A stretch of DNA of 64,000 bases from Cronobacter turicensis z3032 (GTDB lineage: Bacteria; Pseudomonadota; Gammaproteobacteria; Enterobacterales; Enterobacteriaceae): contig FN543093.2 in NCBI GenBank assembly GCA_000027065.2, forward strand, positions 2,918,074 through 2,982,073. The letters are read 5' to 3'. Positions within the stretch are counted from its first letter, which is position 1, and each line of letters opens with the position of its first letter. The notes beneath the pieces were generated by a model. It made no database searches, was not told the DNA's origin, and saw only the letters and a list, made by a program, of their open reading frames with translations. Of this stretch, positions 18,116 through 27,409 are shown piece by piece. The position numbers and the translations under genes were made by a program.

Positions 18116-19126
18116 TTATTTTTTACGCGCGTATTTCAGGGAATCCAGCGCTACCGCGAAAATAATAATCCCGCCCTTGATGATGTACTGCCAGTACGGG
18201 TTAATACCGATATACGTCAGGCCGTAGTTAATGACGGTGAAGATAATCACGCCGGTCACCACGCCAAGCACCGTACCCACGCCGCCGCTGAAGGAAACGC
18301 CGCCCACCACGCATGCCGCGATGGCGTCGAGCTCATACATAAAGCCCAGGTTGTTGGTGGCAGAGCCGATACGGCCCGCTTCCAGCATCCCGCCGAAAGC
18401 GTAGAACACGCCGGAGAGCGCATAAATCATCAGCAAGTTCAGCGCCACGTTCACGCCGGAGACTTTCGCCGCTTCCGGGTTGCCGCCGATAGCGAAAATG
18501 TTTTTACCGAAGCGGGTTTTGTTCCACAGGATCCAGACGAACGCTACGGCGATTAACGCGTAGAACGTAATGTAGGAGAGCCTGAAACTACCGAGCGCCA
18601 CAAAGCCCTGCGTAAAGGTCGAGAAGCCGGAATCGAAGCCTGAAATCGGCGACGCGCCCACGAAGTCGTAATACAGCGAGTTAATACCGTAAACGATGAT
18701 CATGGTGCCAAGGGTGGTAATAAACGGCGTCACGTTGAGGTACGCGATAATAACGCCGTTCACCAGGCCAATCACAGCGCCGATGGCGCAAACAATCAGG
18801 ATCACCAGCGGAATCGGCATGGTCGCCATTTCCGGGAACACCTTATTGGCGTTTTCCATCGATTGCAGCAGCGTCGCCGCCACCACCGCAGCCAGACCCA
18901 CCTGGCGCCCTGCGGAAAGGTCGGTCCCCTGGGTGACAATCAGCCCCGCCACGCCGAGTGCGATAATAATACGCACCGATGACTGGGTCAGAATATTACT
19001 TAAGTTCAGCAGGCTTAAAAACGTTGGATCCTGGAAAATAATAATGGCCAGCAACACTAAAAGGACGACGTAAATACCGCCCTCTTTCAGATAAGTGAGA
19101 AAACTCTTCTTATTTAACGCACTCAT
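18116..19126 (-). CDS. mglC: Galactose/methyl-galactoside ABC importer permease MglC
   Basis: The membrane subunit of the high-affinity galactose/methyl-beta-galactoside importer (CUT2 family). It has 336 residues, the same length as E. coli MglC, with about ten hydrophobic segments and the family motif GQDLSAGR-like stretch TQGTDLSAGRQVGL. It is the last gene of mglBAC, 15 bases after mglA. Confidence 0.96.
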   Translation of the reverse strand: MSALNKKSFLTYLKEGGIYVVLLVLLAIIIFQDPTFLSLLNLSNILTQSSVRIIIALGVAGLIVTQGTDLSAGRQVGLAAVVAATLLQSMENANKVFPEMATMPIPLVILIVCAIGAVIGLVNGVIIAYLNVTPFITTLGTMIIVYGINSLYYDFVGASPISGFDSGFSTFTQGFVALGSFRLSYITFYALIAVAFVWILWNKTRFGKNIFAIGGNPEAAKVSGVNVALNLLMIYALSGVFYAFGGMLEAGRIGSATNNLGFMYELDAIAACVVGGVSFSGGVGTVLGVVTGVIIFTVINYGLTYIGINPYWQYIIKGGIIIFAVALDSLKYARKK

Positions 19127-19141
19127 GAGGAGCCCCTGATA

Positions 19142-20662
19142 TTAAAGGTGCAAAGACGCAAGACGCAGAATTTCATTTTGCGTCGTCGTTTTGGTGTCAA
19201 CAATTCCGGAGACAAGGCCATTGCTCATTACCAGAATACGGTCAGTTATCCCTAACAGCTCAGGCATTTCTGAGGAGATAATAATGATCCCCTTGCCCTT
19301 TTTCGCCAGTTCAGCAATAAGCTGGTAGATTTCGAATTTCGCGCCTACGTCGATACCGCGCGTCGGCTCATCGAGCATTAAGATTTCCGGCTGGGTAAGC
19401 AGCCAGCGCCCGATAATGACTTTTTGCTGGTTACCGCCGGAAAGCGAACCAATTTGCGTGCGATGACCCGGCGTTTTAACACGCATTGAGTCAATCACCC
19501 ACTGGGTATCGCTTTTCATGCGGGAATTATCCAGCAAGCCGATTTTGCTCTTATAGTTGCGAATATTGGAAATCAGGGAGTTGAAGCCGATATCCAGATA
19601 AGCGTAGATCCCCGTTGAGCGGCGCTCCTCGGTCACCAGCGCAAAGCCGTTATTAATGGCTTCATTCGCGCTGTGGTTATTGATCTTTTTGCCGTGCAGA
19701 CTAATGGTTCCGCCGGATTTCTCGCGGATGCCAAATAAGGTTTCCACAATATCGGTGCGTTTCGCGCCCACCAGGCCCGCAATCCCGAGAATCTCGCCTT
19801 TATGTAGATCAAAGGAGACATCGCGAATCGACGGCTGGCGCAGCGAAGTCAGGTTGCGCACTTCAAGAATCACTTCACCCGGTTGGTTTTCACGATCCGG
19901 GAAGCGCTGGTTAAGCGAACGCCCCACCATCATGGCGATGATCTTATCCATGTCCAGGCCGTCGAGCGGCTGGGTGGCTATCCACTGGCCGTCGCGCAGG
20001 ATGGTGATTTCATCGCACAGCTGGAAGATCTCTTCCATTTTGTGGGAAATATAGACGATACCGCAGCCGCGATCTTTCAGCTTACGGATAATCTTAAAGA
20101 GGTGATTGACTTCTTTCTCGGTCAGAGAAGACGTCGGTTCATCCATGATGACGATTTTGGCGTCATAGGAGAACGCTTTGGCGATTTCAATCATCTGCAT
20201 CTGCGATACGGAAAGCGTACCCACGCGAGCTTTAGGATCGATATCAATATCGAGCTCGTCGAAAATCGCTTTGGTATCAAGATACATTTTTTCCTGGTCT
20301 ACAAACATGCCTTTGGTCGGGTAACGGCCAAGCCACATGTTGTCCATGACGGAACGTTGTAATACCAGGTTTAATTCCTGATGCACCATTGATATTCCAT
20401 TCTCAAGCGCCTCTTTGGCAGAATGGAAATCGATTTCTTTCCCCTGGAAAAGAATACTGCCGGAATCTTTTTGATAGATCCCGAAAAGACATTTTAATAA
20501 CGTTGATTTGCCCGCGCCATTCTCACCCATCAGAGCATGAATAGAATGGGGACGAACTTTTAAATTAACGTTATCGAGTGCCTTAACGCCCGGGAAACTC
20601 TTGTTGATATTCGTCATTTCCAACAAGTATTCGCCTGACGACTGCGTATTATTGCTGACCAT
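19142..20662 (-). CDS. mglA: Galactose/methyl-galactoside importer ATPase MglA
   Basis: A 506-residue ATPase with two ABC domains. The first has an intact Walker A (GENGAGKS), signature LSVSQMQ and Walker B (IVIMDEPT). The second has a degenerate Walker A (GLVGAKRT), as usual in CUT2 ATPases, with signature LSGGNQQK and the LMLDEPTRG Walker B. The frame stays open to 20743, but the ATG at 20662 gives the E. coli length and the start [16 protein letters not shown]. Confidence 0.96.
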   Translation of the reverse strand: MVSNNTQSSGEYLLEMTNINKSFPGVKALDNVNLKVRPHSIHALMGENGAGKSTLLKCLFGIYQKDSGSILFQGKEIDFHSAKEALENGISMVHQELNLVLQRSVMDNMWLGRYPTKGMFVDQEKMYLDTKAIFDELDIDIDPKARVGTLSVSQMQMIEIAKAFSYDAKIVIMDEPTSSLTEKEVNHLFKIIRKLKDRGCGIVYISHKMEEIFQLCDEITILRDGQWIATQPLDGLDMDKIIAMMVGRSLNQRFPDRENQPGEVILEVRNLTSLRQPSIRDVSFDLHKGEILGIAGLVGAKRTDIVETLFGIREKSGGTISLHGKKINNHSANEAINNGFALVTEERRSTGIYAYLDIGFNSLISNIRNYKSKIGLLDNSRMKSDTQWVIDSMRVKTPGHRTQIGSLSGGNQQKVIIGRWLLTQPEILMLDEPTRGIDVGAKFEIYQLIAELAKKGKGIIIISSEMPELLGITDRILVMSNGLVSGIVDTKTTTQNEILRLASLHL

Positions 20663-20709
20663 ATTTATACCTGGCTGCGAGAGTGTTGTCTGAGCATGGC
20701 ACGCTAAAG

Positions 20710-20728
20710 GGGGCGCAAAATGCGCCCC
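20710..20728 (-). terminator. Intra-operon hairpin between mglB and mglA
   Basis: GGGGCGCA (20710-20717) and TGCGCCCC (20721-20728) pair around AAA, 15 bases after the mglB stop. No U run follows in the direction of transcription. Such a hairpin can shield the 3' end of mglB mRNA or end part of the transcripts, so that more binding protein than ATPase is made. Confidence 0.6.
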
Positions 20729-20743
20729 GTAAAAACTTGGCAA

Positions 20744-21742
20744 TTATTTTTTGCTGGTGATTTCCGCCAGGTTGTCTTTATCAACACCGACATAAGGAAT
20801 ACGCACCACTTTGTTTTCAATTTTCCAGTCAGTGCCGTCTGCCGCGCCTTTGCCTGCCGCCAGGTTTTTGGCAAGGTCAAAGGTCGCTTTCGCCTGGTTG
20901 TTGGCATCGTTCAGCACGGTACCGGCCAGCGCGCCAGATTTCACCAGCGCCAGCGCTTCCGGCAGCGCATCCACGCCGAAGACCGGAACGGAAGATTTGT
21001 TGTGCGCTTTCAGCGCTTCTACCGCACCCATCGCCATGGCGTCGTTGTTGGCGATAACCACTTCGATTTTGTTAGCGTTCGGACCAGAGAGCCAGGCGTC
21101 CATTTTATCTTTCGCCTGAGCGGTGTCCCACATGGCGGTATCCAGCTGCAGCTGCTGGGTTTTGATGCCCTTGTCGTTCAGCTCTTTGATAACGTAAGTG
21201 GTGCGCGCTTCAGCATCCGGATGACCCGGCTCGCCTTTCAGCAGCACGTACTGGATCTGACCGTCTTTGTTCAGGTCCCAGCCCGCGTTGGCTTTCCAGT
21301 GCTTGGCAATCAGATCGCCCTGGATAATGCCGGATTCTTTAGAGTCGGTGCCCACGTAATAAGCTTTGTCATAGCTGTCCAGCGCTTTGCGGGACGGCTC
21401 TTTGTTGAAGAACACGATAGGGATGTTCTGACCGCGCGCTTTTTCAATAACGGTGCCTGCGGCAGCCGGGTCAACCAGGTTTATCGCCAGAGATTTGACG
21501 CCTTTCGCCAGCAGCACGTCAATCTGATCGTTCTGCTTGGACTGGTCGTTCTGGGAGTCGTTCATCAGCAGCTGAAAGTCAGGCGCCGCAGACGCGTCTT
21601 TTTCAATGGCTTTACGTACGACGGACATGAAGTTGTCGTCATATTTATAAATAGTTACGCCAATACGGTCAGCTGCCTGAGCCGCGGTGCCAAAGAGCAT
21701 GCAGGACATAACGGCAGAGAGGGTCAACACCTTCTTATTCAT
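20744..21742 (-). CDS. mglB: D-galactose/D-glucose-binding protein MglB
   Basis: The periplasmic binding protein for galactose and glucose, feeding MglAC and in E. coli also the Trg chemoreceptor. It has 332 residues, equal to E. coli. A signal peptide covers about 1-23 ([24 protein letters not shown]). The sugar-binding domain includes the calcium-site loop DLNKDGQIQ. The frame is open ten codons further upstream, but the ATG at 21742 gives the known start. First gene of the operon, preceded by CRP and Gal operators. Confidence 0.97.
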   Translation of the reverse strand: MNKKVLTLSAVMSCMLFGTAAQAADRIGVTIYKYDDNFMSVVRKAIEKDASAAPDFQLLMNDSQNDQSKQNDQIDVLLAKGVKSLAINLVDPAAAGTVIEKARGQNIPIVFFNKEPSRKALDSYDKAYYVGTDSKESGIIQGDLIAKHWKANAGWDLNKDGQIQYVLLKGEPGHPDAEARTTYVIKELNDKGIKTQQLQLDTAMWDTAQAKDKMDAWLSGPNANKIEVVIANNDAMAMGAVEALKAHNKSSVPVFGVDALPEALALVKSGALAGTVLNDANNQAKATFDLAKNLAAGKGAADGTDWKIENKVVRIPYVGVDKDNLAEITSKK

Positions 21743-21981
21743 GGTATCTCCGGTTTTTATGCAGGGTAGCAATCGTGAAAAACGGGCGGCAGGACGGTAA
21801 GGAAAAAAGCCTTACTGAATGCCGAAGTTCACTAATAAATAACGCTTCCATGCTCGGTAAGACTTCCAGTAACGCTTTTTTATCGTTCAGGGGCGGCAGA
21901 TAACGTCAGTGTTAAATCGCCGTTACATAAAGTTTCAGGCCCATGAGACGCCGTCATCATAGTCAGCGCAATGTTAATATA

Positions 21982-21999
21982 CTGTGAATTTACTCACAG
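21982..21999 (-). promoter_or_regulatory. CRP site of the mgl promoter
   Basis: CTGTGAATTTACTCACAG is a perfect palindromic CRP site (TGTGA-N6-TCACA, 21983-21998). It lies 240 bases before the mglB ATG. This agrees with the known cAMP-CRP activation of mglBAC. Confidence 0.88.
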
Positions 22000-22000
22000 A

Positions 22001-22016
22001 TTGAAAGCGGTTACAT
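22001..22016 (-). promoter_or_regulatory. GalS/GalR operator of mglBAC
   Basis: TTGAAAGCGGTTACAT matches the Gal operator pattern GTGnAAnCGnTTnCAC, with only the two outermost bases deviating. It abuts the CRP site on its right and so resembles the arrangement in E. coli. Confidence 0.82.
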
Positions 22017-22025
22017 CACCCTCGT

Positions 22026-23051
22026 TTATAAACTAGTGATCGGGGCCACATTTTGCCGCGCCGCCACAGAATGACGACGCACCAGCGTCGGCATAAAACA
22101 GTGCGTGGACGCCGGATCCAGCTCCCCTGCTGCGCCCTGTAACGCCAGTTCGGTGGCGAGACGCGCCATTGAGACCACCGGATAACGCACGGTCGTCAGT
22201 TGCGGGTCGGTGTAACGGGCAATCGGAATATCATCGAAACCAATGACTGACAGATGCTGCGGCACCAGAATGCCGTTATCTTTCAGCGCCGTCAGCGCGC
22301 CTGCCGCCATGCTGTCGTTATACGCAAACACAGCGGTAAGATGCAGGTTACGGCCCAGCAACTCCACCATCGCCGCCTCCCCGCCCTGCATGTCCGGACT
22401 GCCGGTACCCACCCAGCTTTCTGGCGGCTGTATACCCTCATCGGACAGCGCCCGCTGCCACCCTTCGCGGCGTTTGTCGTTATCATCAATGTGGTGACTG
22501 GAGGCGAGATAGCCGATGCGCTGATGTCCGCTGCTTTGCAGCATCCGCGTCGCCATCATCGCGCCGGTGACATTATCAAGACCGACGCAGCGATGCGCGT
22601 AACCCGGCACGATGCGGTTAATCAGCACCATGCCCGGCACGTGTTCGAGGAAGGTTGAAAGCTCGTCGTCGCTGAGCGATTTGGCATGCACGATAAGCGC
22701 GCTGCAGCGCTGGCGGATCAGCACTTCGATGGCGTGACGCTCTTTCTCCGCCTCGTGATAGCTGTTGCCGATAAGCACATACTTGCCGTGCTGCTGCGCC
22801 ACCACGTCAACGGCTTTCACCAGCGCGCCGAAAAATGGATCGGAGACGTCCATCACGACGACGCCTATCGTGTCGCTGACCTGGGTGGCCAGCGCCTGGG
22901 CGTTCGCGTTCGGGCGGTAGCCCAGTTGCGTGACCGCCTGCATGACGGTTTCGCGCGTTTCGGGGCTGACCAGCGCGCTGTTATTGAGAACGCGGGAGAC
23001 CGTCGCGACAGACACCCCTGCCAGACGGGCAACGTCACGAATGGTGATCAT
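22026..23051 (-). CDS. galS: LacI-family repressor GalS (mgl repressor and galactose isorepressor)
   Basis: A 341-residue LacI/GalR repressor. The HTH is at residues 1-25 ([25 protein letters not shown]), followed by the hinge and the periplasmic-binding-like sensor domain. It represses mglBAC and itself, with galactose or fucose as inducer in E. coli. The ATG at 23051 is preferred over the in-frame upstream ATG at 23060 because it yields the conserved MITIRD start. It is transcribed in the same direction as mglBAC, whose operators lie just after its stop. Confidence 0.95.
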   Translation of the reverse strand: MITIRDVARLAGVSVATVSRVLNNSALVSPETRETVMQAVTQLGYRPNANAQALATQVSDTIGVVVMDVSDPFFGALVKAVDVVAQQHGKYVLIGNSYHEAEKERHAIEVLIRQRCSALIVHAKSLSDDELSTFLEHVPGMVLINRIVPGYAHRCVGLDNVTGAMMATRMLQSSGHQRIGYLASSHHIDDNDKRREGWQRALSDEGIQPPESWVGTGSPDMQGGEAAMVELLGRNLHLTAVFAYNDSMAAGALTALKDNGILVPQHLSVIGFDDIPIARYTDPQLTTVRYPVVSMARLATELALQGAAGELDPASTHCFMPTLVRRHSVAARQNVAPITSL

Positions 23052-23141
23052 GGCGACCACCCTGAAGAGCTGAAATGCGTCTCACAGAAACCCCCTGTGT
23101 TAAGTCAGGTGGCTATTCTGGCAGTGCGCCCTCACGCGCTG

Positions 23142-23176
23142 CGTGAAGCGCATCACAGCGCTGGAAACGGTTACAT
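23142..23176 (-). promoter_or_regulatory. galS promoter region: CRP site and Gal operator
   Basis: CGTGAAGCGCATCACA (23142-23157) fits the CRP consensus with one mismatch. CTGGAAACGGTTACAT (23161-23176) fits the Gal operator. The pair stands 91-125 bases before the galS ATG and has the same CRP-then-operator spacing as the mgl promoter, which implies autoregulation. Confidence 0.75.
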
Positions 23177-23206
23177 GCGATTTGTTAACGATTGTGATCC
23201 AGATCG

Positions 23207-24364
23207 TTATCTGGATGATGCAGTTTGCGGTGCGCCTGCGGCAAGGCGCGTCAGACGGCGCCATACCCACTCCAGCGGCCCCTGGCGGAAATAACGCAGC
23301 CAGAGCACTGAGAAGGCGAGGTTAACGGCCCAGACCGCCGGAACAAATGCCAGCAGCGACAGCCGGTCGAACCTCATAAACAGGCCGAAGTGATTAAACA
23401 GCGTGGTGCAGATAAGGCTTTGCAGCAGATAGTTGGTGAGCGCCATCCGACCGACGCAGGCAACGGCGGTCATCAGTTTCAGGCGTCCCAGCCGCGGCCA
23501 GTAGCCGAAAACCAGCGCGGTATAGCCGAGCGCCTGCAGCGGCGCGCCAAGCTCGCGCGGCGCCTGAAGAAGAAACGCGCACCAGCGGTAGTCCCAGCCA
23601 AGCCGCCACTGAACGACTATCGCCGGCAGATTGATGATTATCCCCAGCGCCACCAGCCCTAACCCGGCGCGCCGGTAGTGACGCAGGCTGAATTCGCCGC
23701 GCAGCCAGCCGCTGCGCATCAGCGCCGCCCCGATAAGCATCATGCCCGCCAGCTGCCAGCCATACTGCGCGCCGAGCGCCAGCAGCATGGAGGAGAGCAG
23801 ATCGAGGCGGCTGCGCACGGCCTCCATGCCCCCTTCCAGACGCCAGAATTTCTCATAGAACAGATCGGCCGCCTGCGGCGTCCAGGAACGGCTCATATGG
23901 TCGTCAGACATCATGCCGAGCAGCAACAGCACCGCAATGCCGATGAGATAAAGCACAACGCCGGTTTTAAACAGCGATTTGACGCTCTGGGCGTCGCGCA
24001 CCATGCGCCAGCAGACCAGCCCCACCAGCCCGTAAGCCAGCAGAATGTCGCCATCCCAGATGAAAATCGCGTGCAGGAAACCAAGCAGCGCCAGCAGCGT
24101 CAGGCGCGCCTGGATCCAGCGCTTGCCGCGCGGCAACAGCATTTGCAGACCGGCGCCGAACAGCAACGCGAACAGCGTGAGGAATTTGACCTGGGCGAAG
24201 AGATCGAGCAGCGCCCAGGTCCAGGCGTCGCGGGAGGTAATATCGCCGTACCAGGCGGGGTTGAGATAAGCCGCCTTCGGGAGCCCAAAGGCGGTAATGT
24301 TGAGCAGAAGAATGCCGAGGATCGCCAGACCGCGTACCGCGTCGAGAGTGATATTCCTCGTCAT
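23207..24364 (-). CDS. yeiB: DUF418-family membrane protein YeiB
   Basis: A 385-residue inner-membrane protein with about ten hydrophobic segments and a C-terminal DUF418 domain. The start MTRNITLDAVRGLAILGILLLN is a family signature (acyltransferase-3-like beginning). The function is unknown. It is encoded eight bases after folE in the same direction, as in E. coli, so the two are likely cotranscribed. Confidence 0.92.
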   Translation of the reverse strand: MTRNITLDAVRGLAILGILLLNITAFGLPKAAYLNPAWYGDITSRDAWTWALLDLFAQVKFLTLFALLFGAGLQMLLPRGKRWIQARLTLLALLGFLHAIFIWDGDILLAYGLVGLVCWRMVRDAQSVKSLFKTGVVLYLIGIAVLLLLGMMSDDHMSRSWTPQAADLFYEKFWRLEGGMEAVRSRLDLLSSMLLALGAQYGWQLAGMMLIGAALMRSGWLRGEFSLRHYRRAGLGLVALGIIINLPAIVVQWRLGWDYRWCAFLLQAPRELGAPLQALGYTALVFGYWPRLGRLKLMTAVACVGRMALTNYLLQSLICTTLFNHFGLFMRFDRLSLLAFVPAVWAVNLAFSVLWLRYFRQGPLEWVWRRLTRLAAGAPQTASSR

Positions 24365-24372
24365 CCTGCGTC

Positions 24373-25044
24373 TTAGCCGTTGTGGTGACGCACGGCGCGC
24401 AGAAACTCCTGGCGCGTGTTCTGGCTGGACTTAAACAGCCCGCCGAGCGAGGTGGTCGTGGTCGCGCTGGTGGCGTCGCGAATGCCGCGCGCTTTCACGC
24501 AGTAGTGCACCGCGTCTATCGATACCGCCACGTTATTGGTGCCAAGCAGCGTTTGCAGCGCCACCAGCACCTGCTGCGTCAGTCGCTCCTGCACCTGTGG
24601 ACGTTGAGCGAAGAACTGCACGATGCGGTTGATTTTTGAAAGCCCAATTACCGCGTCTTTCGGAATATACGCGACGGTCGCTTTACCATCGATGATCACA
24701 AAATGGTGTTCACAGGTGCTGGTCAGGGTGATATCGCGCACCGTGACCATTTCATCCACCTTCATTTTATTCTCAATGACGGTTATCTTCGGGAAATTGG
24801 CGTAATCGAGGCCGGAGAAAATCTCATCCACATACATTTTCGCGATGCGATGCGGGGTTTCCATCAGGCTGTCATCGCTCAGATCCAGGTTAAGCAGCTG
24901 CATGATTTCGGTCATGTGACCCGCGATAAGGCGCTTGCGGGTTTCGTTATCCAGTTCGTTGACCGGCGGACGCAGTGGCGTCTCCAGACCGCGCGCGACC
25001 AGCGCTTCATGAACCAGGGCCGCTTCTTTACTGAGTGATGGCAT
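24373..25044 (-). CDS. folE: GTP cyclohydrolase I
   Basis: This enzyme converts GTP to 7,8-dihydroneopterin triphosphate, the first step of folate synthesis. It has 223 residues. The zinc-binding residues are Cys111 (CEHH, with His113 and His114) and Cys182 (HYCVKARG). The length and both motifs match E. coli FolE. It is first in a folE-yeiB unit. Confidence 0.97.
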   Translation of the reverse strand: MPSLSKEAALVHEALVARGLETPLRPPVNELDNETRKRLIAGHMTEIMQLLNLDLSDDSLMETPHRIAKMYVDEIFSGLDYANFPKITVIENKMKVDEMVTVRDITLTSTCEHHFVIIDGKATVAYIPKDAVIGLSKINRIVQFFAQRPQVQERLTQQVLVALQTLLGTNNVAVSIDAVHYCVKARGIRDATSATTTTSLGGLFKSSQNTRQEFLRAVRHHNG

Positions 25045-25169
25045 TGTTATTTTCTCCTGCAGGTGTAACCAGACTCTGCCCGGCCGGGGCTGAGCGTGGG
25101 CTCATTGTGCGTGAGCGAACGCACATAATCCAGTGGCCGGGGCGAAATTGTTGAAATCGTCGCGGCCTT

Positions 25170-26294
25170 TCAGGCACGCCGGAAGACCAGCGCGCCGCCG
25201 ATAAAGAGCGCCACGCCCGCCAGCCATAATGCGGGCTCCAGCTGGCCGGTAAAGTGGCTGGAGAGCGCCGATGTTACCGGCCCGACGAGCTGGCCTATCG
25301 CATAACCGGTGGTGAGCAACCCGGCGAGATAACGCGTATGCTGCGGCGCCAGCTCGCGTCCACATTGTAATGAGAGCTGCACCGCGCACAAAAAACCGCC
25401 GCCGACCAGAAGCGATCCTACCACCAGCCCGGACAGCCCCGGCAGCAGCGCCGCCGCCAGCACGCCGAGCCCCTGAAGCCAGAGCACGACGGCGAGCCGC
25501 TGCGACGCCGTACCGCGCGTGCGCCAGAGAATGCCGAGCGCGATCCCGGCGACCGAGGCCGCGCCGAACACCGGCCAGACAAATTGCGCGAACAGACTGC
25601 CAGGAAAGCGCGCCGCCGCCATCTGCGATAAAAACGTGGCGGGCAGAATATAGCCGTAGCCCGCCAGACTGTAGCTCCAGACCAGTCTTTTCAGCGCGGG
25701 CGTGAGTTCCAGCGGCGCGGGTGGCGTATCCGCCCGGTGCAGCTCGCCTTTGCGGGGTAAATAACGGGCGATAAGCGCAATCAGCGCGAACGCCAGCGTG
25801 CCGTAAATCACCCAGCCCTGCGCCGCGCTGAGCGCCGCGCCGTGGATCCAGACCGCCAGCAGACCGCTGATGGTGATGCCGACGCCGGGACCGGCGAAGA
25901 CCGCCGCGCTTAAACCCGGCCTGCCGTGATGGGCCAGATGTTCGTTGGTCCAGCCTGCCGCCATCACCAGCGCCCAGCCGCTCATGCAGCCAATCACGAA
26001 GCGCACCACGCCGTGCGACCACGGGCCGTCCGCCAGCGCGGAAATCAGCGTCAGCAGCACCGCTCCCCAGACGCCCATATGCAGCCGGTATTCGACATGG
26101 CGGTGAGCGCGCATGGCGTCCCAGGCGCCGAGCAAATAGCCAAGATAGTTGGCGGCGGCCACAAGACCCGCGCTGGTGAGCGTCAGTTCGCCCTCGCCCA
26201 CCATGAGCGGCACCTGCGGCGTAAACGCGAACCGCCCGATCCCCATCGCCACCACCAGCGCCAGAAAGCCGGTTAATGCAATACGCAGCGCCAC
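25170..26294 (-). CDS. MFS transporter, YbfB/YjiJ family
   Basis: A 374-residue membrane protein with about twelve hydrophobic segments. It begins MALRIALTGFLALVVAMGIGRFAFTP, the hallmark start of YbfB/YjiJ-type MFS proteins (GIGRFAFTPLLP family pattern). It would be an exporter or importer of unknown substrate. The open frame reaches 26438, inside yeiG; I chose the GTG at 26294, which has GGGGG four bases upstream and leaves 123 bases for divergent promoters. E. coli has yeiG beside folE without this gene, so it is an insertion here. Confidence 0.85.
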   Translation of the reverse strand: MALRIALTGFLALVVAMGIGRFAFTPQVPLMVGEGELTLTSAGLVAAANYLGYLLGAWDAMRAHRHVEYRLHMGVWGAVLLTLISALADGPWSHGVVRFVIGCMSGWALVMAAGWTNEHLAHHGRPGLSAAVFAGPGVGITISGLLAVWIHGAALSAAQGWVIYGTLAFALIALIARYLPRKGELHRADTPPAPLELTPALKRLVWSYSLAGYGYILPATFLSQMAAARFPGSLFAQFVWPVFGAASVAGIALGILWRTRGTASQRLAVVLWLQGLGVLAAALLPGLSGLVVGSLLVGGGFLCAVQLSLQCGRELAPQHTRYLAGLLTTGYAIGQLVGPVTSALSSHFTGQLEPALWLAGVALFIGGALVFRRA

Positions 26295-26417
26295 GCCGCC
26301 CCCATTTGTTAAAATAAAGTTATCAATATGATGCGCTATGATCCCGGCCCGGTGAAGTGAAACTTGCTCACCTGGCGTATAGACTGCACTATCCGGGTTT
26401 GAACAAAAGGAGCCTCT

Positions 26418-27248
26418 ATGGAACTGCTCGAAGAACACCGCTGTTTTGGCGGTTTACAACAGCGCTGGCGTCACGACTCCCGCGTGCTTAACTGCCCGAT
26501 GACCTTCAGCATCTATCTCCCGCCCGACGCGCAGACCCCGCCGCCGGTGGTATGGTGGCTGTCCGGGCTGACCTGTAGCGATGAGAATTTCACCACCAAA
26601 GCGGGCGCGCAGCGGGTGGCCGCTGAGCTTGGCCTGGCGCTGGTGATGCCGGATACCAGCCCGCGCGGCGACGCGGTGGCGGATGACGCCAGTTACGATC
26701 TCGGCAAAGGCGCGGGCTTTTACCTGAACGCCACCGAGGCGCCGTGGGCTGCGCACTACCGGATGTTTGATTATCTGAGCAATGAGCTGCCGCAGGTACT
26801 GGCGGAGAACTTTACGCTGGCGCCGAAGGCGGCGATTAGCGGGCATTCGATGGGCGGCCACGGGGCGCTTATCATGGCGCTGAAAAATCCGGGACGTTTT
26901 AGCTCGGTGTCGGCGTTCGCGCCGATTGTGAACCCTACCGAGGTGCCGTGGGGTAAAAAAGCGTTCGCGGCGTACCTGGGAGATGACGAGAGCCAGTGGC
27001 GCCAGTGGGATAGCTGCGCGTTGATGGAGCAGGCGTCAGCGGAAAACGCGATCCCGACGCTTATCGATCAGGGCGACAGCGATCCGTTTTTCGGCGAACA
27101 GCTCCAGCCGGAGCGGCTTGATGAAACGGCGCGCGAGGCGGGCTGGCCATTAACGTTGCGTATGCAGCCGGGTTACGACCACAGCTATTATTTTATCGCC
27201 ACGTTTATTGAAGAGCATTTGCGCTTTCACGCGCAGCATTTGCGTTAA
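26418..27248 (+). CDS. yeiG: S-formylglutathione hydrolase YeiG
   Basis: A 276-residue alpha/beta hydrolase (esterase D family) that hydrolyses S-formylglutathione to formate and glutathione in formaldehyde detoxification. The nucleophile Ser144 lies in GHSMGG. The acid is in the DQGDSD stretch near 218-223, and the catalytic His is His255 in [17 protein letters not shown] lies just before the ATG. REP-like repeats follow. Confidence 0.95.
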   Translation: MELLEEHRCFGGLQQRWRHDSRVLNCPMTFSIYLPPDAQTPPPVVWWLSGLTCSDENFTTKAGAQRVAAELGLALVMPDTSPRGDAVADDASYDLGKGAGFYLNATEAPWAAHYRMFDYLSNELPQVLAENFTLAPKAAISGHSMGGHGALIMALKNPGRFSSVSAFAPIVNPTEVPWGKKAFAAYLGDDESQWRQWDSCALMEQASAENAIPTLIDQGDSDPFFGEQLQPERLDETAREAGWPLTLRMQPGYDHSYYFIATFIEEHLRFHAQHLR

Positions 27249-27281
27249 CAGGGCGTGATTCGAAGGGAGTAATACGGCACG

Positions 27282-27360
27282 GGTGGGTGCGCTTCGCTTA
27301 CCCACCCAACATTCTTTGCACCTTATATAGCCCAGGGCGGGTAAGCGCAGCGCACCCGCC
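27282..27360. repeat. Pair of REP-like palindromes between yeiG and lysP
   Basis: Two 25-base palindromes lie in opposite orientation at 27282-27306 (arms GGTGGGT/ACCCACC) and 27336-27360 (arms GGCGGGT/ACCCGCC), separated by 29 bases. They belong to the same family as those at 17918-18049. Inverted pairs of this kind are typical of BIME-type elements. Confidence 0.8.
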
Positions 27361-27380
27361 TTCATCAAAAAACACCCAAT

Positions 27381-27406
27381 AAAAAAGGGCGCCTTACGCG
27401 CCCTTT
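27381..27406. terminator. Bidirectional terminator between yeiG and lysP
   Basis: GGGCGC (27387-27392), loop CTTAC and GCGCCC (27398-27403), with six A residues on the left and TTT on the right. It ends three bases from the lysP stop and should serve lysP mainly. Confidence 0.82.
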
Positions 27407-27409
27407 GCT

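Noticed and set aside
23191..23210. A second CRP site (TGTGATCCAGATCGTT) before galS
   Set aside because: The right half departs too far from consensus; the site at 23142-23157 is better.
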